Positions 8,078 through 16,225 of a DNA stretch of 64,000 bases are shown here, piece by piece. The stretch comes from JABDIP01 sp965250245. GTDB lineage: Bacteria; Pseudomonadota; Alphaproteobacteria; DSM-16000; Inquilinaceae. The notes beneath the pieces were generated by a model, which worked only from the letters and a program-made list of their open reading frames with translations, was not told the DNA's origin and did not search any database. Both the position numbers and the translations under genes were made by a program. The number at the start of each line of letters is the position of its first letter. Positions within the stretch are counted from its first letter, which is position 1. The stretch covers positions 5,270,001 through 5,334,000 of the forward strand of contig OZ252296.1 in NCBI GenBank assembly GCA_965250245.1. The letters run 5' to 3'.

Positions 8078-8920
8078 TCAATCCTCGAGAACGGCCCGGC
8101 GCAGGGCGGCGTCGACCACCGGCTCGACGCCGAACCAGGCGGCAAATCCCGGCCGGGCCTGGTGCAACAGCATGCCCAGCCCATCCACGGTGCGATTGCC
8201 CCGTGCGGCCGCGTCGACCAGCAGGGGCGTCTTCAGCGGTGCGTAGACCAGATCTGTCACCACGGCGTCGGGCGGCAATGCGTCGAGCGGCAGGTCGAGG
8301 GCGGGCTGTCCCGTCATGCCGAGGCTGGTGGTATTGACCACCAGAGCGGCCGCGCCGACCGCATCGGCCCGATCGGCCCAGCCGGGCAATTCGATCCGGC
8401 CCGGATCGAGGGTGTGGGCCAGGGCCTGGGCCTTCTCCGCCGTGCGATTGCAGAGCAGGACCCGCTCCGTCCCGGCGTCGAGAAGTGCCGCGATCACCGC
8501 GCGGGCCGCCCCGCCGGCTCCGACGACGAGTGCCGGCCCCGCCGCGGCACTCCAGTCCGCCACGCCCTGCTTCAGGTTCTCCATGAAGCCGAAGCCGTCG
8601 GTGTTGCTGCCGGCCAGGGAGCCGTCGGGCGCCACCACGACCGTATTGACCGCGCCGATCCGCTCCGCCATGAGGTCGAGTGTGTCGACCAGTGCCGCGG
8701 CCGCCGCCTTGTGCGGGATCGTGACGTTGCAGCCCCGGAACCCCATGGCCGGCAGGCCGCGAAGGGCGGCCTCGAGCCCCTCCGGTGGCACCGCCAGCGG
8801 CACATAGGCGCCATCGATCCCGTATCGGCGCAGCCAGTGTCCATGCAGCTGCGGTGACCGGGAATGGCCGACCGGCCATCCCATGACTCCGGCGAGCCGC
8901 GCTTTGCCCGTGACACTCAT
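8078..8920 (-). CDS. aroE: Shikimate dehydrogenase
   Basis: 280 aa, NADPH-dependent reduction of 3-dehydroshikimate in aromatic amino-acid synthesis. The N-terminal substrate domain has WPVGHSRSP and the catalytic Lys in TIPHKAAAA; the Rossmann part has VVGAGGAARAV, then NRTAEKAQ, which suits NADP binding. The C-terminal LLHQA helix is present. The start overlaps the maf stop by four bases. Confidence 0.96.
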   Translation of the reverse strand: MSVTGKARLAGVMGWPVGHSRSPQLHGHWLRRYGIDGAYVPLAVPPEGLEAALRGLPAMGFRGCNVTIPHKAAAAALVDTLDLMAERIGAVNTVVVAPDGSLAGSNTDGFGFMENLKQGVADWSAAAGPALVVGAGGAARAVIAALLDAGTERVLLCNRTAEKAQALAHTLDPGRIELPGWADRADAVGAAALVVNTTSLGMTGQPALDLPLDALPPDAVVTDLVYAPLKTPLLVDAAARGNRTVDGLGMLLHQARPGFAAWFGVEPVVDAALRRAVLED

Positions 8921-9513
8921 GAGTTCAGGATCCCCTGGGCGCGCAACCAGTCCAGCAGGGGCAGCAGGGGCAGTCCGAGCACCGTGAAGTAGTCGCCGTC
9001 CACCTTGTGGAAAAGCTGTGCGCCGAGTCGTTCCAGCCGATAAGCGCCGACCGACCCCAGGACATCACCACCACACCGGTCCAGATAGGCATCCAGGAAT
9101 TCGTCGCTGAACGGCCGCATGGTTAAGTGCACGCGATCGGTGTGGTGCCAAAGCCGGGCGTTGTCCCGCACCCCGACGGCCGACGAAATCAAGGTGTGCG
9201 CCCGGCCGCGCAACGCGGTGAGCTGGGCGCGGGCGTGGTCACGGTCGGGCGGCTTGTCGAACCAGACATCGCCGCATTGCAGCATCTGGTCGGCCCCGAT
9301 CACCAATGCGCCGGGATGGTTGCGGCTGACCCGCATGGCCTTCAATTCGGCCAGTGTCTCGGCTACGTCCCCGGCCGTGGCGCCGTCGGCCTTCAGGGCC
9401 GTCTTGACCTCGGACTCGTCTACGGCCGGCGGATCGACGGTCACGTCCAGCCCGGCGTTCCGCAGCATCTCAGCCCGGGTTGGGCTGCCGGACGCAAGCA
9501 CGATCCCGGCCAC
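8917..9513 (-). CDS. maf: Maf/YceF-type nucleotide pyrophosphatase
   Basis: 198 aa. The family opening LASGSPTRAEMLRNAG and the ...VIGADQML... motif are present. Maf proteins hydrolyse non-canonical nucleoside triphosphates (house-cleaning); some affect septum formation. The exact substrate class (dTTP/UTP or m7GTP) is not decided here. Coupled to aroE downstream and five bases from ppsR upstream. Confidence 0.93.
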   Translation of the reverse strand: MAGIVLASGSPTRAEMLRNAGLDVTVDPPAVDESEVKTALKADGATAGDVAETLAELKAMRVSRNHPGALVIGADQMLQCGDVWFDKPPDRDHARAQLTALRGRAHTLISSAVGVRDNARLWHHTDRVHLTMRPFSDEFLDAYLDRCGGDVLGSVGAYRLERLGAQLFHKVDGDYFTVLGLPLLPLLDWLRAQGILNS

Positions 9514-9518
9514 CGGCG

Positions 9519-10343
9519 TCAGTCCGCCTGGTCCCGGCGGGACAGGAGAAGGAAGATCTCCGCTGCCGTCTCCTCGATGGCCCGCCGGGTCACGTCGATC
9601 ACCGGCCAGCCCATGCGGGCGAAGAACCGGCGGGCCTCGGTCACCTCCGCCTGCACGACCTCGGGGTCGACATAGGTCGTGGATTCGCCGTGGTTCAGGG
9701 CCCGCATCCGCTGCCGGCGGATCTGCACCAGCCGATCCGCATCCTTGGTCAGCGCCACGATCAGCGGATGGCTGACCTGCTCGATCTCCGGCGGCAACGG
9801 ACAGTTCGGCACATAGGGCACATTGGCAGCCCGCAGCCCGCGATTGGCCAGGTAGAGGCAGGTCGGGGTCTTCGATGTGCGCGACACGCCCACCAGGATC
9901 ACATCGGCCTTGTGCAGGTCCCAGGTGGATTGCCCATCATCGTGCGACAGGGCGAACTCCATCGCTTCCATCCGGCTGAAATACTCGGCATTCAGCGCAT
10001 GCTGGTGCCCCGGCCGGCGCTGGCTCTCCTTTCCAAGGTGATGTCCGAAGGCGGCCAGGACGGGGTCCAGGACGGACACGCAGGTCACGCCGATCGTTGC
10101 GCAGGCCTCCTGCAGCCGGCGCCGCAGATCATCGTCGACGAGGGTGAACACGACGATGCCCGGCTTCTCCTCGATCTCCTGCAGGGCGAGGTCGAGCTGG
10201 CGGTCGGTCCGGACCATGTTCCAGAAATGCTCGACCGGCTCGACATCCTCGAATTGCGCCAGGCAGGCTCGCGCAACGCTATGGATAGTCTCACCAGTTG
10301 CGTCAGACACCAGATGTAGGTGAAAGGTGTTCGAGTCCGTCAT
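9519..10343 (-). CDS. ppsR: Pyruvate phosphate dikinase/PEP synthase regulatory protein (DUF299)
   Basis: About 274 aa. Bifunctional ADP-dependent kinase and Pi-dependent phosphorylase that switches PPDK or PEP synthase off and on. The family start FHLHLVSDATGETIHS and the P-loop-like GVSRTSKTPTCLYLA in the middle are seen, followed by NCPLPPEI. The ATG at 10343 is chosen because family members begin just before the first strand; a GTG at 10352 is possible. Its homologue is the first gene beside the origin in Caulobacter and Rickettsia, facing away from it as here. Confidence 0.93.
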   Translation of the reverse strand: MTDSNTFHLHLVSDATGETIHSVARACLAQFEDVEPVEHFWNMVRTDRQLDLALQEIEEKPGIVVFTLVDDDLRRRLQEACATIGVTCVSVLDPVLAAFGHHLGKESQRRPGHQHALNAEYFSRMEAMEFALSHDDGQSTWDLHKADVILVGVSRTSKTPTCLYLANRGLRAANVPYVPNCPLPPEIEQVSHPLIVALTKDADRLVQIRRQRMRALNHGESTTYVDPEVVQAEVTEARRFFARMGWPVIDVTRRAIEETAAEIFLLLSRRDQAD

Positions 10344-10776
10344 CCGGTACACATAGCAGGCACAGCGGCGCTTGGCACGGGAAAGCCTGTGGATGGGGAG
10401 TCGGGCTTCGGGGACGATCGAAGGGATTTCGGAAGGGTCTCGATCGCATCACAGATCACGCCCGAAACGCCACCCATGGGCACGAATTCATCCAGCGCCC
10501 CGCCATAATGCGAATAGCAGCTGGTTGCGCGCAGCTATCCCCGGATCGATCCGACGTGGAATGCCGGCCGGCTCCGGCCTCACGGCCGGCTATCCCCAAC
10601 CCGGGATGAACACCTCCAGATAGCAGCCGGGCCTGGGGACAAGGTGTTGGCGACAGATAATCCCCGGCTTTCCACCCCCTCCACCACCACTACATCTTCT
10701 TAGAATCAAATCTATTATTTGAGGGCGCCATGGCCTAAGCCTGCGCTGACCCTTCCCTGAGCCCGGCGGGCAATTC
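10344..10776. other. oriC: Putative chromosomal replication origin (oriC) between ppsR and hemE
   Basis: A 433-base non-coding gap between divergent ppsR and hemE, the place where the origin lies in Caulobacter and Rickettsia. Seen here: DnaA-box-like TGTGGATGG at 10388-10396 (7 of 9 to the reverse consensus) and CTATCCCCA at 10590-10598 (7 of 9); further TATCCCC/AATCCCC repeats near 10536 and 10659; a GCCGGCC...GGCCGGC hairpin at 10563-10590; two GANTC sites (10398, 10703) that suit CcrM methylation; and an AT-rich stretch at ~10690-10721 that could be the unwinding element in otherwise GC-rich DNA. No perfect TTATCCACA box is present. The hemE promoter must also lie here. Confidence 0.65.
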
Positions 10777-11832
10777 GTGAGCACCGACAGTCGAGACACC
10801 GACAAACCCCTTTTGCAGGCACTGAATGGCGGCACGGCGGACCGGGTTCCGGTCTGGCTGATGCGCCAGGCCGGACGCTACCTGCCGGAATACCGGAAGA
10901 TCCGGGCATCTGTCGGAGACTTCCTGGAGCTCTGCTATTCACCGGAGCTGGCGGCGGAGGTGACGCTGCAGCCGTTGCGACGATACGGGATGGACGGGGC
11001 GATCCTGTTCTCCGACATCCTGGTGGTGCCGCACGCCCTGGGCCAGCCGTTGGAATACGTCGAGGGCGAGGGGCCGAAGCTGGATCCGGTTCGGGACAGG
11101 CCAGGAGTCGACGGGTTGTCGGCGGACCGGCTGGAGGAAATCCTGGGCCCGGTCTATGAGACCGTCTGTCGGGTCAAGGCGGACCTGCCCGATAGCGCGG
11201 CGCTGATCGGCTTCGCCGGCTCGCCGTGGACCGTCGCCTGCTACATGGTCGAGGGCGGCGGCAGCAAGGACTTCGCCCAGGTGAAGCGGTTCGCCTATGG
11301 CGATCCGCACGGCTTCCAGGCACTGATCGATCTGCTGGTCGACTCGACCGTGGCCTATCTGCGCAGCCAGATCGACGCCGGCGCCGAGGCGGTGCAGCTC
11401 TTCGACAGCTGGTCCGGCGTTCTTCCGGAGCCGGAGTTCCGGCGCTGGGTCATCGAGCCGACCCGCCGCATCGTCGACGGGCTCCGGGCAACGCACGGGT
11501 CGACCCCGATCATCGGTTTTCCCCGCGGCGCCGGGCACATGTATGCGACCTATGCCGAGGCGACGGGTGTCTCAGCCCTGGGTCTCGATACGACGGTCCC
11601 GATGGCGGCGGCGCAGGCGCTGCAATCCGGGCTGCCCGTGCAGGGCAACCTGGACCCCGTCATGGTCATGGTCGGCGGCGATGGGCTGCGGCAGGCCGCG
11701 AAAGAGATCCTCTCCGCCCTTGCCGGCGGGCCCTTCGTGTTCAATCTCGGTCATGGCGTGCTGCAACACACGCCGCCGGAGCATGTGGCGGAACTGATGG
11801 CCGTCCTGCGCGAGGCCGGTGGCGGATCATGA
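10777..11832 (+). CDS. hemE: Uroporphyrinogen decarboxylase
   Basis: 351 aa, decarboxylates uroporphyrinogen III to coproporphyrinogen III in haem synthesis. The signature WLMRQAGRYLPEYR lies at about residues 27-40 and the second conserved block GFAGSPWTVACYMVEG in mid-protein; IIGFPRGAG and VQGNLDP are also typical. Starts with GTG. First gene of hemE-hemH-hemJ, with its stop overlapping the hemH start (ATGA). Confidence 0.97.
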   Translation: MSTDSRDTDKPLLQALNGGTADRVPVWLMRQAGRYLPEYRKIRASVGDFLELCYSPELAAEVTLQPLRRYGMDGAILFSDILVVPHALGQPLEYVEGEGPKLDPVRDRPGVDGLSADRLEEILGPVYETVCRVKADLPDSAALIGFAGSPWTVACYMVEGGGSKDFAQVKRFAYGDPHGFQALIDLLVDSTVAYLRSQIDAGAEAVQLFDSWSGVLPEPEFRRWVIEPTRRIVDGLRATHGSTPIIGFPRGAGHMYATYAEATGVSALGLDTTVPMAAAQALQSGLPVQGNLDPVMVMVGGDGLRQAAKEILSALAGGPFVFNLGHGVLQHTPPEHVAELMAVLREAGGGS

Positions 11833-12920
11833 CGGGCGTGGCAGAGGATACGAAGGTGGCTGAAGAGACGACGTCGCAACGCAAGATCGCGGTCGTGTTG
11901 TTCAATCTGGGAGGCCCGGATCGCCCGGAAGCGGTGCGGCCGTTCCTGTTCAACCTGTTCAACGACAAGTCGATCATCCGGCTCCCCAACCCGTTCCGCA
12001 TGGTCCTGGCCAGCCTGATCTCCCGCCGCCGGACCCCGGAAGCGACCAAGATCTACGATGAGCTGGGCGGAGGATCACCGCTGCTGCCCAACACGGTCGC
12101 CCAGGCGGAAGCGCTGCAGGAACGGCTGTCCGATCTCGGGACCGTCAAGGTGGTGATCGCCATGCGGTACTGGCATCCGATGAGTGTGGAGGCGGTCGAA
12201 GCGGTGCAGGCCTTCGATCCGGACGAGGTCGTCCTGCTGCCGCTCTATCCGCAATTCTCCACCACCACGACGGCCTCATCGCTGCGGGTCTGGCGTGAGG
12301 CAGCCCTGGCGTTGGATTTCGAATGCCCCACGCGGGTCGTGTGCTGCTATCCGGTCGAGCTCGGGCTGATTGCCGGCTACACGCAGATGATCCGGCACGA
12401 ATACGAGACCGCACGCAGTCACGGCACACCGCGGATCCTGTTTTCATCCCACGGCCTGCCGGAATCCGTCGTCCGCGATGGTGATCCCTATCAATGGCAG
12501 TGCGAGCAGACGGCGGCCGCCATCGTCGACCTGCTGGCGATCGATGGCCTGGATTGGGTCAGCTGCTACCAGAGCCGGGTCGGGCCGTTGAAGTGGATCG
12601 GGCCGTCGACCGATGACGAGATCTCTCGTGCCGGCCGGGACGGGGTGCCGGTCGTGGTGGTGCCCATCGCCTTCGTGTCGGAGCATTCCGAAACCCTGGT
12701 CGAGCTGGACATCGAATACCGGCATCTCGCCGAAGAGGAAAAGGTCCCGTATTACGGGCGGGTTCCGACCGTCGGCACGAACGCGGAATTCATCGATGGC
12801 CTGGCGCGGCTGGTGCGCCAGACCGTGGCCGGCGACCGAACCATGTGCTCGCAGCAGGGCGATCGGCTGTGTCCGGCCGGCTGGCGCGGCTGTCCGCAGG
12901 GGGAAAGGGTATCGGCGTGA
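11829..12920 (+). CDS. hemH: Ferrochelatase
   Basis: 363 aa, inserts iron into the porphyrin ring. The signature SSHGLPESVVRDGDPY with the metal-site His is present, as are VLFNLGGPD at the N-terminus and FVSEHSETLVELD near the C-terminal third. The last ~25 residues carry three cysteines spaced C-x7-C-x6-C, which resemble the C-terminal ligands of the [2Fe-2S] cluster known in Caulobacter and Mycobacterium ferrochelatases; cluster binding here is an inference. Overlaps hemE upstream and hemJ downstream by four bases. Confidence 0.96.
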   Translation: MTGVAEDTKVAEETTSQRKIAVVLFNLGGPDRPEAVRPFLFNLFNDKSIIRLPNPFRMVLASLISRRRTPEATKIYDELGGGSPLLPNTVAQAEALQERLSDLGTVKVVIAMRYWHPMSVEAVEAVQAFDPDEVVLLPLYPQFSTTTTASSLRVWREAALALDFECPTRVVCCYPVELGLIAGYTQMIRHEYETARSHGTPRILFSSHGLPESVVRDGDPYQWQCEQTAAAIVDLLAIDGLDWVSCYQSRVGPLKWIGPSTDDEISRAGRDGVPVVVVPIAFVSEHSETLVELDIEYRHLAEEEKVPYYGRVPTVGTNAEFIDGLARLVRQTVAGDRTMCSQQGDRLCPAGWRGCPQGERVSA

Positions 12921-13363
12921 CGGCGCTCCTGGCCGACTGGTACCTCTGGCTGAAGGCCGTGCACGTCATGGCGGTCATCTCATGGATGGCCGGGATGCTC
13001 TACCTGCCGCGGCTGTTCGTCTATCACTGCGGTGCCGAAAGCGGCTCGCACGCGGCGGAAACCTTCAAGACCATGGAGCGCCGTCTGCTGCGCGCCATCA
13101 TGACGCCGTCGATGATCGTCACCTGGGTCCTGGGCCTGGCGATGATCGCCGCCCAGCCGTCCTGGATGAGCCAGGGCTGGCTGCATGTGAAGCTGTTGAT
13201 GGTGGTCGTCATGACCGGCATCCACATGGCGCTGGCGAAGTGGCGGTCGGATTTCGCCGCCGACCGGAATCGCCACAGCGAGCGGTTCTTCCGGATCATG
13301 AACGAGGTGCCGGCCCTGGTGATGGTCGTCATCGTCATCATGGTGATCGTCAAGCCGTTCTGA
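12917..13363 (+). CDS. hemJ: HemJ protoporphyrinogen IX oxidase
   Basis: 148 aa membrane protein with four hydrophobic helices. Family features are YLWLKAVHVMAVISWMAGM (conserved His and Trp in helix 1), the MERRL turn, and a LHVKLLMV helix with the conserved His and Lys. HemJ catalyses the oxidation step before ferrochelatase in most alphaproteobacteria. The GTG start overlaps the hemH stop, so all three haem genes are translationally coupled. Confidence 0.94.
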   Translation: MTALLADWYLWLKAVHVMAVISWMAGMLYLPRLFVYHCGAESGSHAAETFKTMERRLLRAIMTPSMIVTWVLGLAMIAAQPSWMSQGWLHVKLLMVVVMTGIHMALAKWRSDFAADRNRHSERFFRIMNEVPALVMVVIVIMVIVKPF

Positions 13364-13372
13364 ACGCGGCGG

Positions 13373-14056
13373 TCAGCCGGCCACCGGCTTGAACTCGAAC
13401 GGTCGCGGCAACCGGGCCTCAAGAAACCGCATCGCCTCGATGATCCGGCTCATCCGCACGGTGTCGCCGTTCGGCAGGTCCGGGTGGAAGACGCGGGAGA
13501 GCTGCCGGAACCGGGACTTCACGAGCTCCTGGTTGAGCGGCAGGTCAGGCGGCAGCCCCAGGACGTATTTGGCCTGGGCGATGGAGTCTATGGACAGGTC
13601 CTCGATGTCGAAGGCGATGATGTTCACCGTCGCGCGCATGTCCGCCAGCGCGCGCTCGGTCCTCTCCAGGGCCTGACGATGCGTCTCCAGCTCGGCCGCC
13701 TGCCGGGATGCCTCATCGGCCGCGCCGATGTTGAGGGTCCGGCGTCCGGCATCGATGTCGATCGCCAAGGACAGGGCGCGGCGGACCTCGGCGTGGTTCA
13801 GGGCGCTTGGCAACCGGAGCTGCAGCCGGGGCTTACGGGTCAGGGTGCGGCCCTTGCGCGGCCCGGATTTCAGTTCGACGCATTCGCGATCGTCCGGCGG
13901 CGGGTCGCCGGGATCCGGAATCGCGGCAATGGTCGGCGGGTCGACCAGGGTCAACACGCTCATGGCGAGGTCGGTGGCGGTCAGGCCGCGCCGTGCGGCC
14001 AGGTCGCGGACGGCATCCCGGAATCCGGAGGAGCAGGGAACGACGTAGGAACGCAT
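13373..14056 (-). CDS. Protein with C-terminal degenerate J-domain
   Basis: 227 aa, function not recognised. The N-terminal ~60 residues start with a small helical unit, followed by a basic stretch. A helical, coiled-coil-like region covers about 85-145. The C-terminal 60 residues look like helices II-III of a J-domain: VKSRFRQLSRVFHPDLPNG with HPD at 191-193, then SRIIEAMRFLE. The HPD motif is what stimulates Hsp70 ATPase, so an accessory DnaK partner is the best guess. Convergent with hemJ and divergent from rho. Confidence 0.6.
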   Translation of the reverse strand: MRSYVVPCSSGFRDAVRDLAARRGLTATDLAMSVLTLVDPPTIAAIPDPGDPPPDDRECVELKSGPRKGRTLTRKPRLQLRLPSALNHAEVRRALSLAIDIDAGRRTLNIGAADEASRQAAELETHRQALERTERALADMRATVNIIAFDIEDLSIDSIAQAKYVLGLPPDLPLNQELVKSRFRQLSRVFHPDLPNGDTVRMSRIIEAMRFLEARLPRPFEFKPVAG

Positions 14057-14434
14057 CGATCAATCCGGCAAGGCTGGAGCGGCGGCGCCTTCCAATCCCA
14101 CACAACCGGTTAGCGATGATTTAAGGGTGCAATGCCCGACGAATACCGGCGATCATCGGCGTTTCGGCCGGCATTAACGAGCGGGTAAGCCTGATGCGGT
14201 AGCCTGATGCCGTCGCGGTGGCTCACTTTTCTGGAAAAGATGGATTGCTAAGTCACTCAATTGACTTGTTGCGCGGCTTGGAATAACCATCTATCCATCT
14301 AGGGCCGAGGCTACCGGGTCGCCGGATGATCGCCCCAGGCCGCACTCTCCGGCGGTCTTCAACGGCTCACCTCCCCACCTTCCGCGTCCGTCTTTTTTGG
14401 GCGCTCAGTTGCTTTCCCATAGTTGGGCATTTCC
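14057..14434. other. Divergent intergenic region between the J-domain gene and rho
   Basis: 378 bases without a supportable gene. It is more AT-rich than its surroundings between 14221 and 14310. It holds a candidate rho promoter (listed separately). Rho messages in other bacteria carry long autoregulated leaders, and ~145 bases separate the candidate -10 from the rho ATG, which would allow this. I see no convincing rho-independent terminator. Confidence 0.5.
14251..14289 (+). promoter_or_regulatory. Candidate sigma-70 promoter with overlapping palindrome, upstream of rho
   Basis: TTGACT at 14261-14266 and TAACCA at 14284-14289 are separated by 17 bases. The -35 is the right arm of an inverted repeat AGTCA-N6-TGACT (14251-14266) with CAATTG at its centre, which would suit a repressor overlapping the promoter. 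The -10 match is weak. Confidence 0.35.
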
Positions 14435-15691
14435 ATGCACCTGCAAGAGTTGAAGATCAAGACGCCCGCCGAGCTATTGGCGTACGCCGAGGATCTCGAA
14501 ATCGAAAACGCGAGCAGCCTGCGCAAGCAGGACATGATGTTCGCCATCCTGAAACAGCTCGCTGAGAACGACGTCCTGATCTTCGGGTCCGGCGTGCTGG
14601 AGGTGCTGCCCGACGGCTTCGGGTTCCTGCGCTCGCCGGAGGCCAACTACCTGCCCGGTCCGGACGACATCTACGTGTCGCCCAACCAGATCCGGCGTTT
14701 CGCCCTGCGCACCGGCGACACCGTCGAGGGGCAGATCCGCGCGCCGAAGGATGGCGAGCGGTACTTCGCCCTCACCAAGGTCGAATCCACCAATTTCGAC
14801 AGCCCCGACAGCGTCCGCCACCGGATCAACTTCGACAATCTGACGCCGCTCTATCCCGATGAGCGGCTGAAGATGGAGATCGACAAGCCGGACGGGAAGG
14901 ACTTCACCTCCCGCGTCATCGATCTCGTGGCGCCGCTCGGCAAGGGCCAGCGCGCCCTGGTCGTGGCCCCGCCGCGGACCGGCAAGACGGTGATGCTGCA
15001 GAACATCGCCCATTCCATCGCCGCCAACCATCCGGAAGCCTATCTGATCGTGCTGCTGATCGACGAGCGGCCGGAAGAGGTGACCGACATGGACCGGTCG
15101 GTGCAGGGCGAGGTGATCTCCTCGACCTTCGACGAGCCGGCCGCCCGCCACGTGCAGGTTGCCGAGATGGTGATCGAGAAGGCCAAGCGCCTGGTGGAGC
15201 ACAAGAAGGACGTGGTAATCCTGCTGGACAGCATCACCCGCCTGGCACGCGCCTACAACACGGTGGTGCCGTCCTCGGGCAAGGTGCTGACCGGCGGTGT
15301 CGACGCCAACGCCCTGCAGCGGCCCAAGCGCTTCTTCGGCGCGGCGCGCAACATCGAGGAAGGCGGCAGCCTATCCATCATCGCCACGGCGCTGATCGAC
15401 ACCGGCAGCCGCATGGACGAGGTGATCTTCGAGGAGTTCAAGGGCACCGGCAATTCCGAGATCGTGCTGGACCGCAAGATCGCCGACCGCCGCACCTGGC
15501 CGTCGATCGACATCAGCAAGTCCGGCACCCGCAAGGAGGAGCTGCTGGTCGACAAAGGCACCCTGTCGAAAATGTGGGTCCTGCGCCGCATCCTCATGCC
15601 GATGGGCGTCACCGACGCGATGGAGTTCCTGCTGGAGAAGCTCAAGGTCTCCAAGTCGAACGACGATTTCTTCCAGAGCATGAATCAATAG
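14435..15691 (+). CDS. rho: Transcription termination factor Rho
   Basis: 418 aa, the normal length. N-terminal helical domain (MHLQELKIKTPAELLAYAE), an OSB RNA-binding domain with GFGFLRSPEANYLPGPDDI, then the RecA-like motor with P-loop APPRTGKTVM, Walker B VVILLDSITRLARAYN and the Q/R-loop region GKVLTGGVD. ATP-driven hexameric RNA helicase that ends transcription. The start is the ATG at 14435, the conserved first residue of the family. Confidence 0.98.
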   Translation: MHLQELKIKTPAELLAYAEDLEIENASSLRKQDMMFAILKQLAENDVLIFGSGVLEVLPDGFGFLRSPEANYLPGPDDIYVSPNQIRRFALRTGDTVEGQIRAPKDGERYFALTKVESTNFDSPDSVRHRINFDNLTPLYPDERLKMEIDKPDGKDFTSRVIDLVAPLGKGQRALVVAPPRTGKTVMLQNIAHSIAANHPEAYLIVLLIDERPEEVTDMDRSVQGEVISSTFDEPAARHVQVAEMVIEKAKRLVEHKKDVVILLDSITRLARAYNTVVPSSGKVLTGGVDANALQRPKRFFGAARNIEEGGSLSIIATALIDTGSRMDEVIFEEFKGTGNSEIVLDRKIADRRTWPSIDISKSGTRKEELLVDKGTLSKMWVLRRILMPMGVTDAMEFLLEKLKVSKSNDDFFQSMNQ

Positions 15692-15730
15692 CGCTGTAGC
15701 CGCGTAGCCTTTCCGGCACACCGCGTACAC

Positions 15731-15762
15731 TGGGTCCCCGGGTCAAGCCCGGGGACGACGCA
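15731..15762. repeat. Left copy of a 32-bp perfect inverted repeat flanking a GIY-YIG gene
   Basis: Exact reverse complement of 16116-16147. Each copy is itself nearly palindromic (CCCCGGG-TCAAG-CCCGGGG), so it resembles REP sequences. It starts ~40 bases after the rho stop and could also form a terminator-like hairpin for rho. Confidence 0.9.
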
Positions 15763-15785
15763 ATTCTTTCTGGTAATTCAGGACG

Positions 15786-16079
15786 TTAACTGGCGATTTC
15801 ATCGTACAGGTCACGCCAATCAGCGTTTTCCGTCTCGATAAGGGCGATCTTCCAGGCACGGGACCAGTGCTTGATATTCCTTTCTCGCTGAATAGCTGCA
15901 GATAGGTGTCCGAACTGCTCGAAGTGAACGAGTCGGGTCACGTTGTATCGACCAGTGAATCCTGGAATTGCTCTAGTTCGGTGTTCATGGATGCGCCGGA
16001 TGAGATCATTGGTCGATCCCACATAAATTGTTCCGTTTCGGCGGCTTGCCAGGATGTAGACGAAGTAGACCTGGTCCAT
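15786..16079 (-). CDS. GIY-YIG endonuclease-domain protein
   Basis: 97 aa, a single GIY-YIG domain of the UPF0213/SLX1-like group. VYILAS and TIYVGSTNDLIRRIHEH give the two beta strands and the conserved Arg/His helix; the Glu in the QRERNIKHW helix would be the metal ligand. Its GC content is clearly below that of the neighbours. It is the only gene between two perfect 32-bp inverted repeats, which suggests that gene and repeats moved or spread together. Cellular role unknown. Confidence 0.88.
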   Translation of the reverse strand: MDQVYFVYILASRRNGTIYVGSTNDLIRRIHEHRTRAIPGFTGRYNVTRLVHFEQFGHLSAAIQRERNIKHWSRAWKIALIETENADWRDLYDEIAS

Positions 16080-16115
16080 GCCTATGGCGCTTGGTTGGGA
16101 ATCAGTTCTTATTCG

Positions 16116-16147
16116 TGCGTCGTCCCCGGGCTTGACCCGGGGACCCA
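16116..16147. repeat. Right copy of the 32-bp inverted repeat flanking the GIY-YIG gene
   Basis: Perfect reverse complement of 15731-15762 (starts TGCGTCGTCCCCGGG and ends CGGGGACCCA). The two copies enclose 353 bases that hold only the GIY-YIG gene and its short margins. I see no target-site duplication just outside them. Confidence 0.9.
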
Positions 16148-16225
16148 GAAAAGAGAGCTGTACCTCGAAAGATCGCGGACGAATCCGATTGATCGCAGGC
16201 CGTCACTAGAGAGGCTTGGGCCTGC

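Noticed and set aside
14326..14565. A 79-codon plus-strand frame overlapping the rho start
   Set aside because: Runs into rho in another frame; no conservation-type features.
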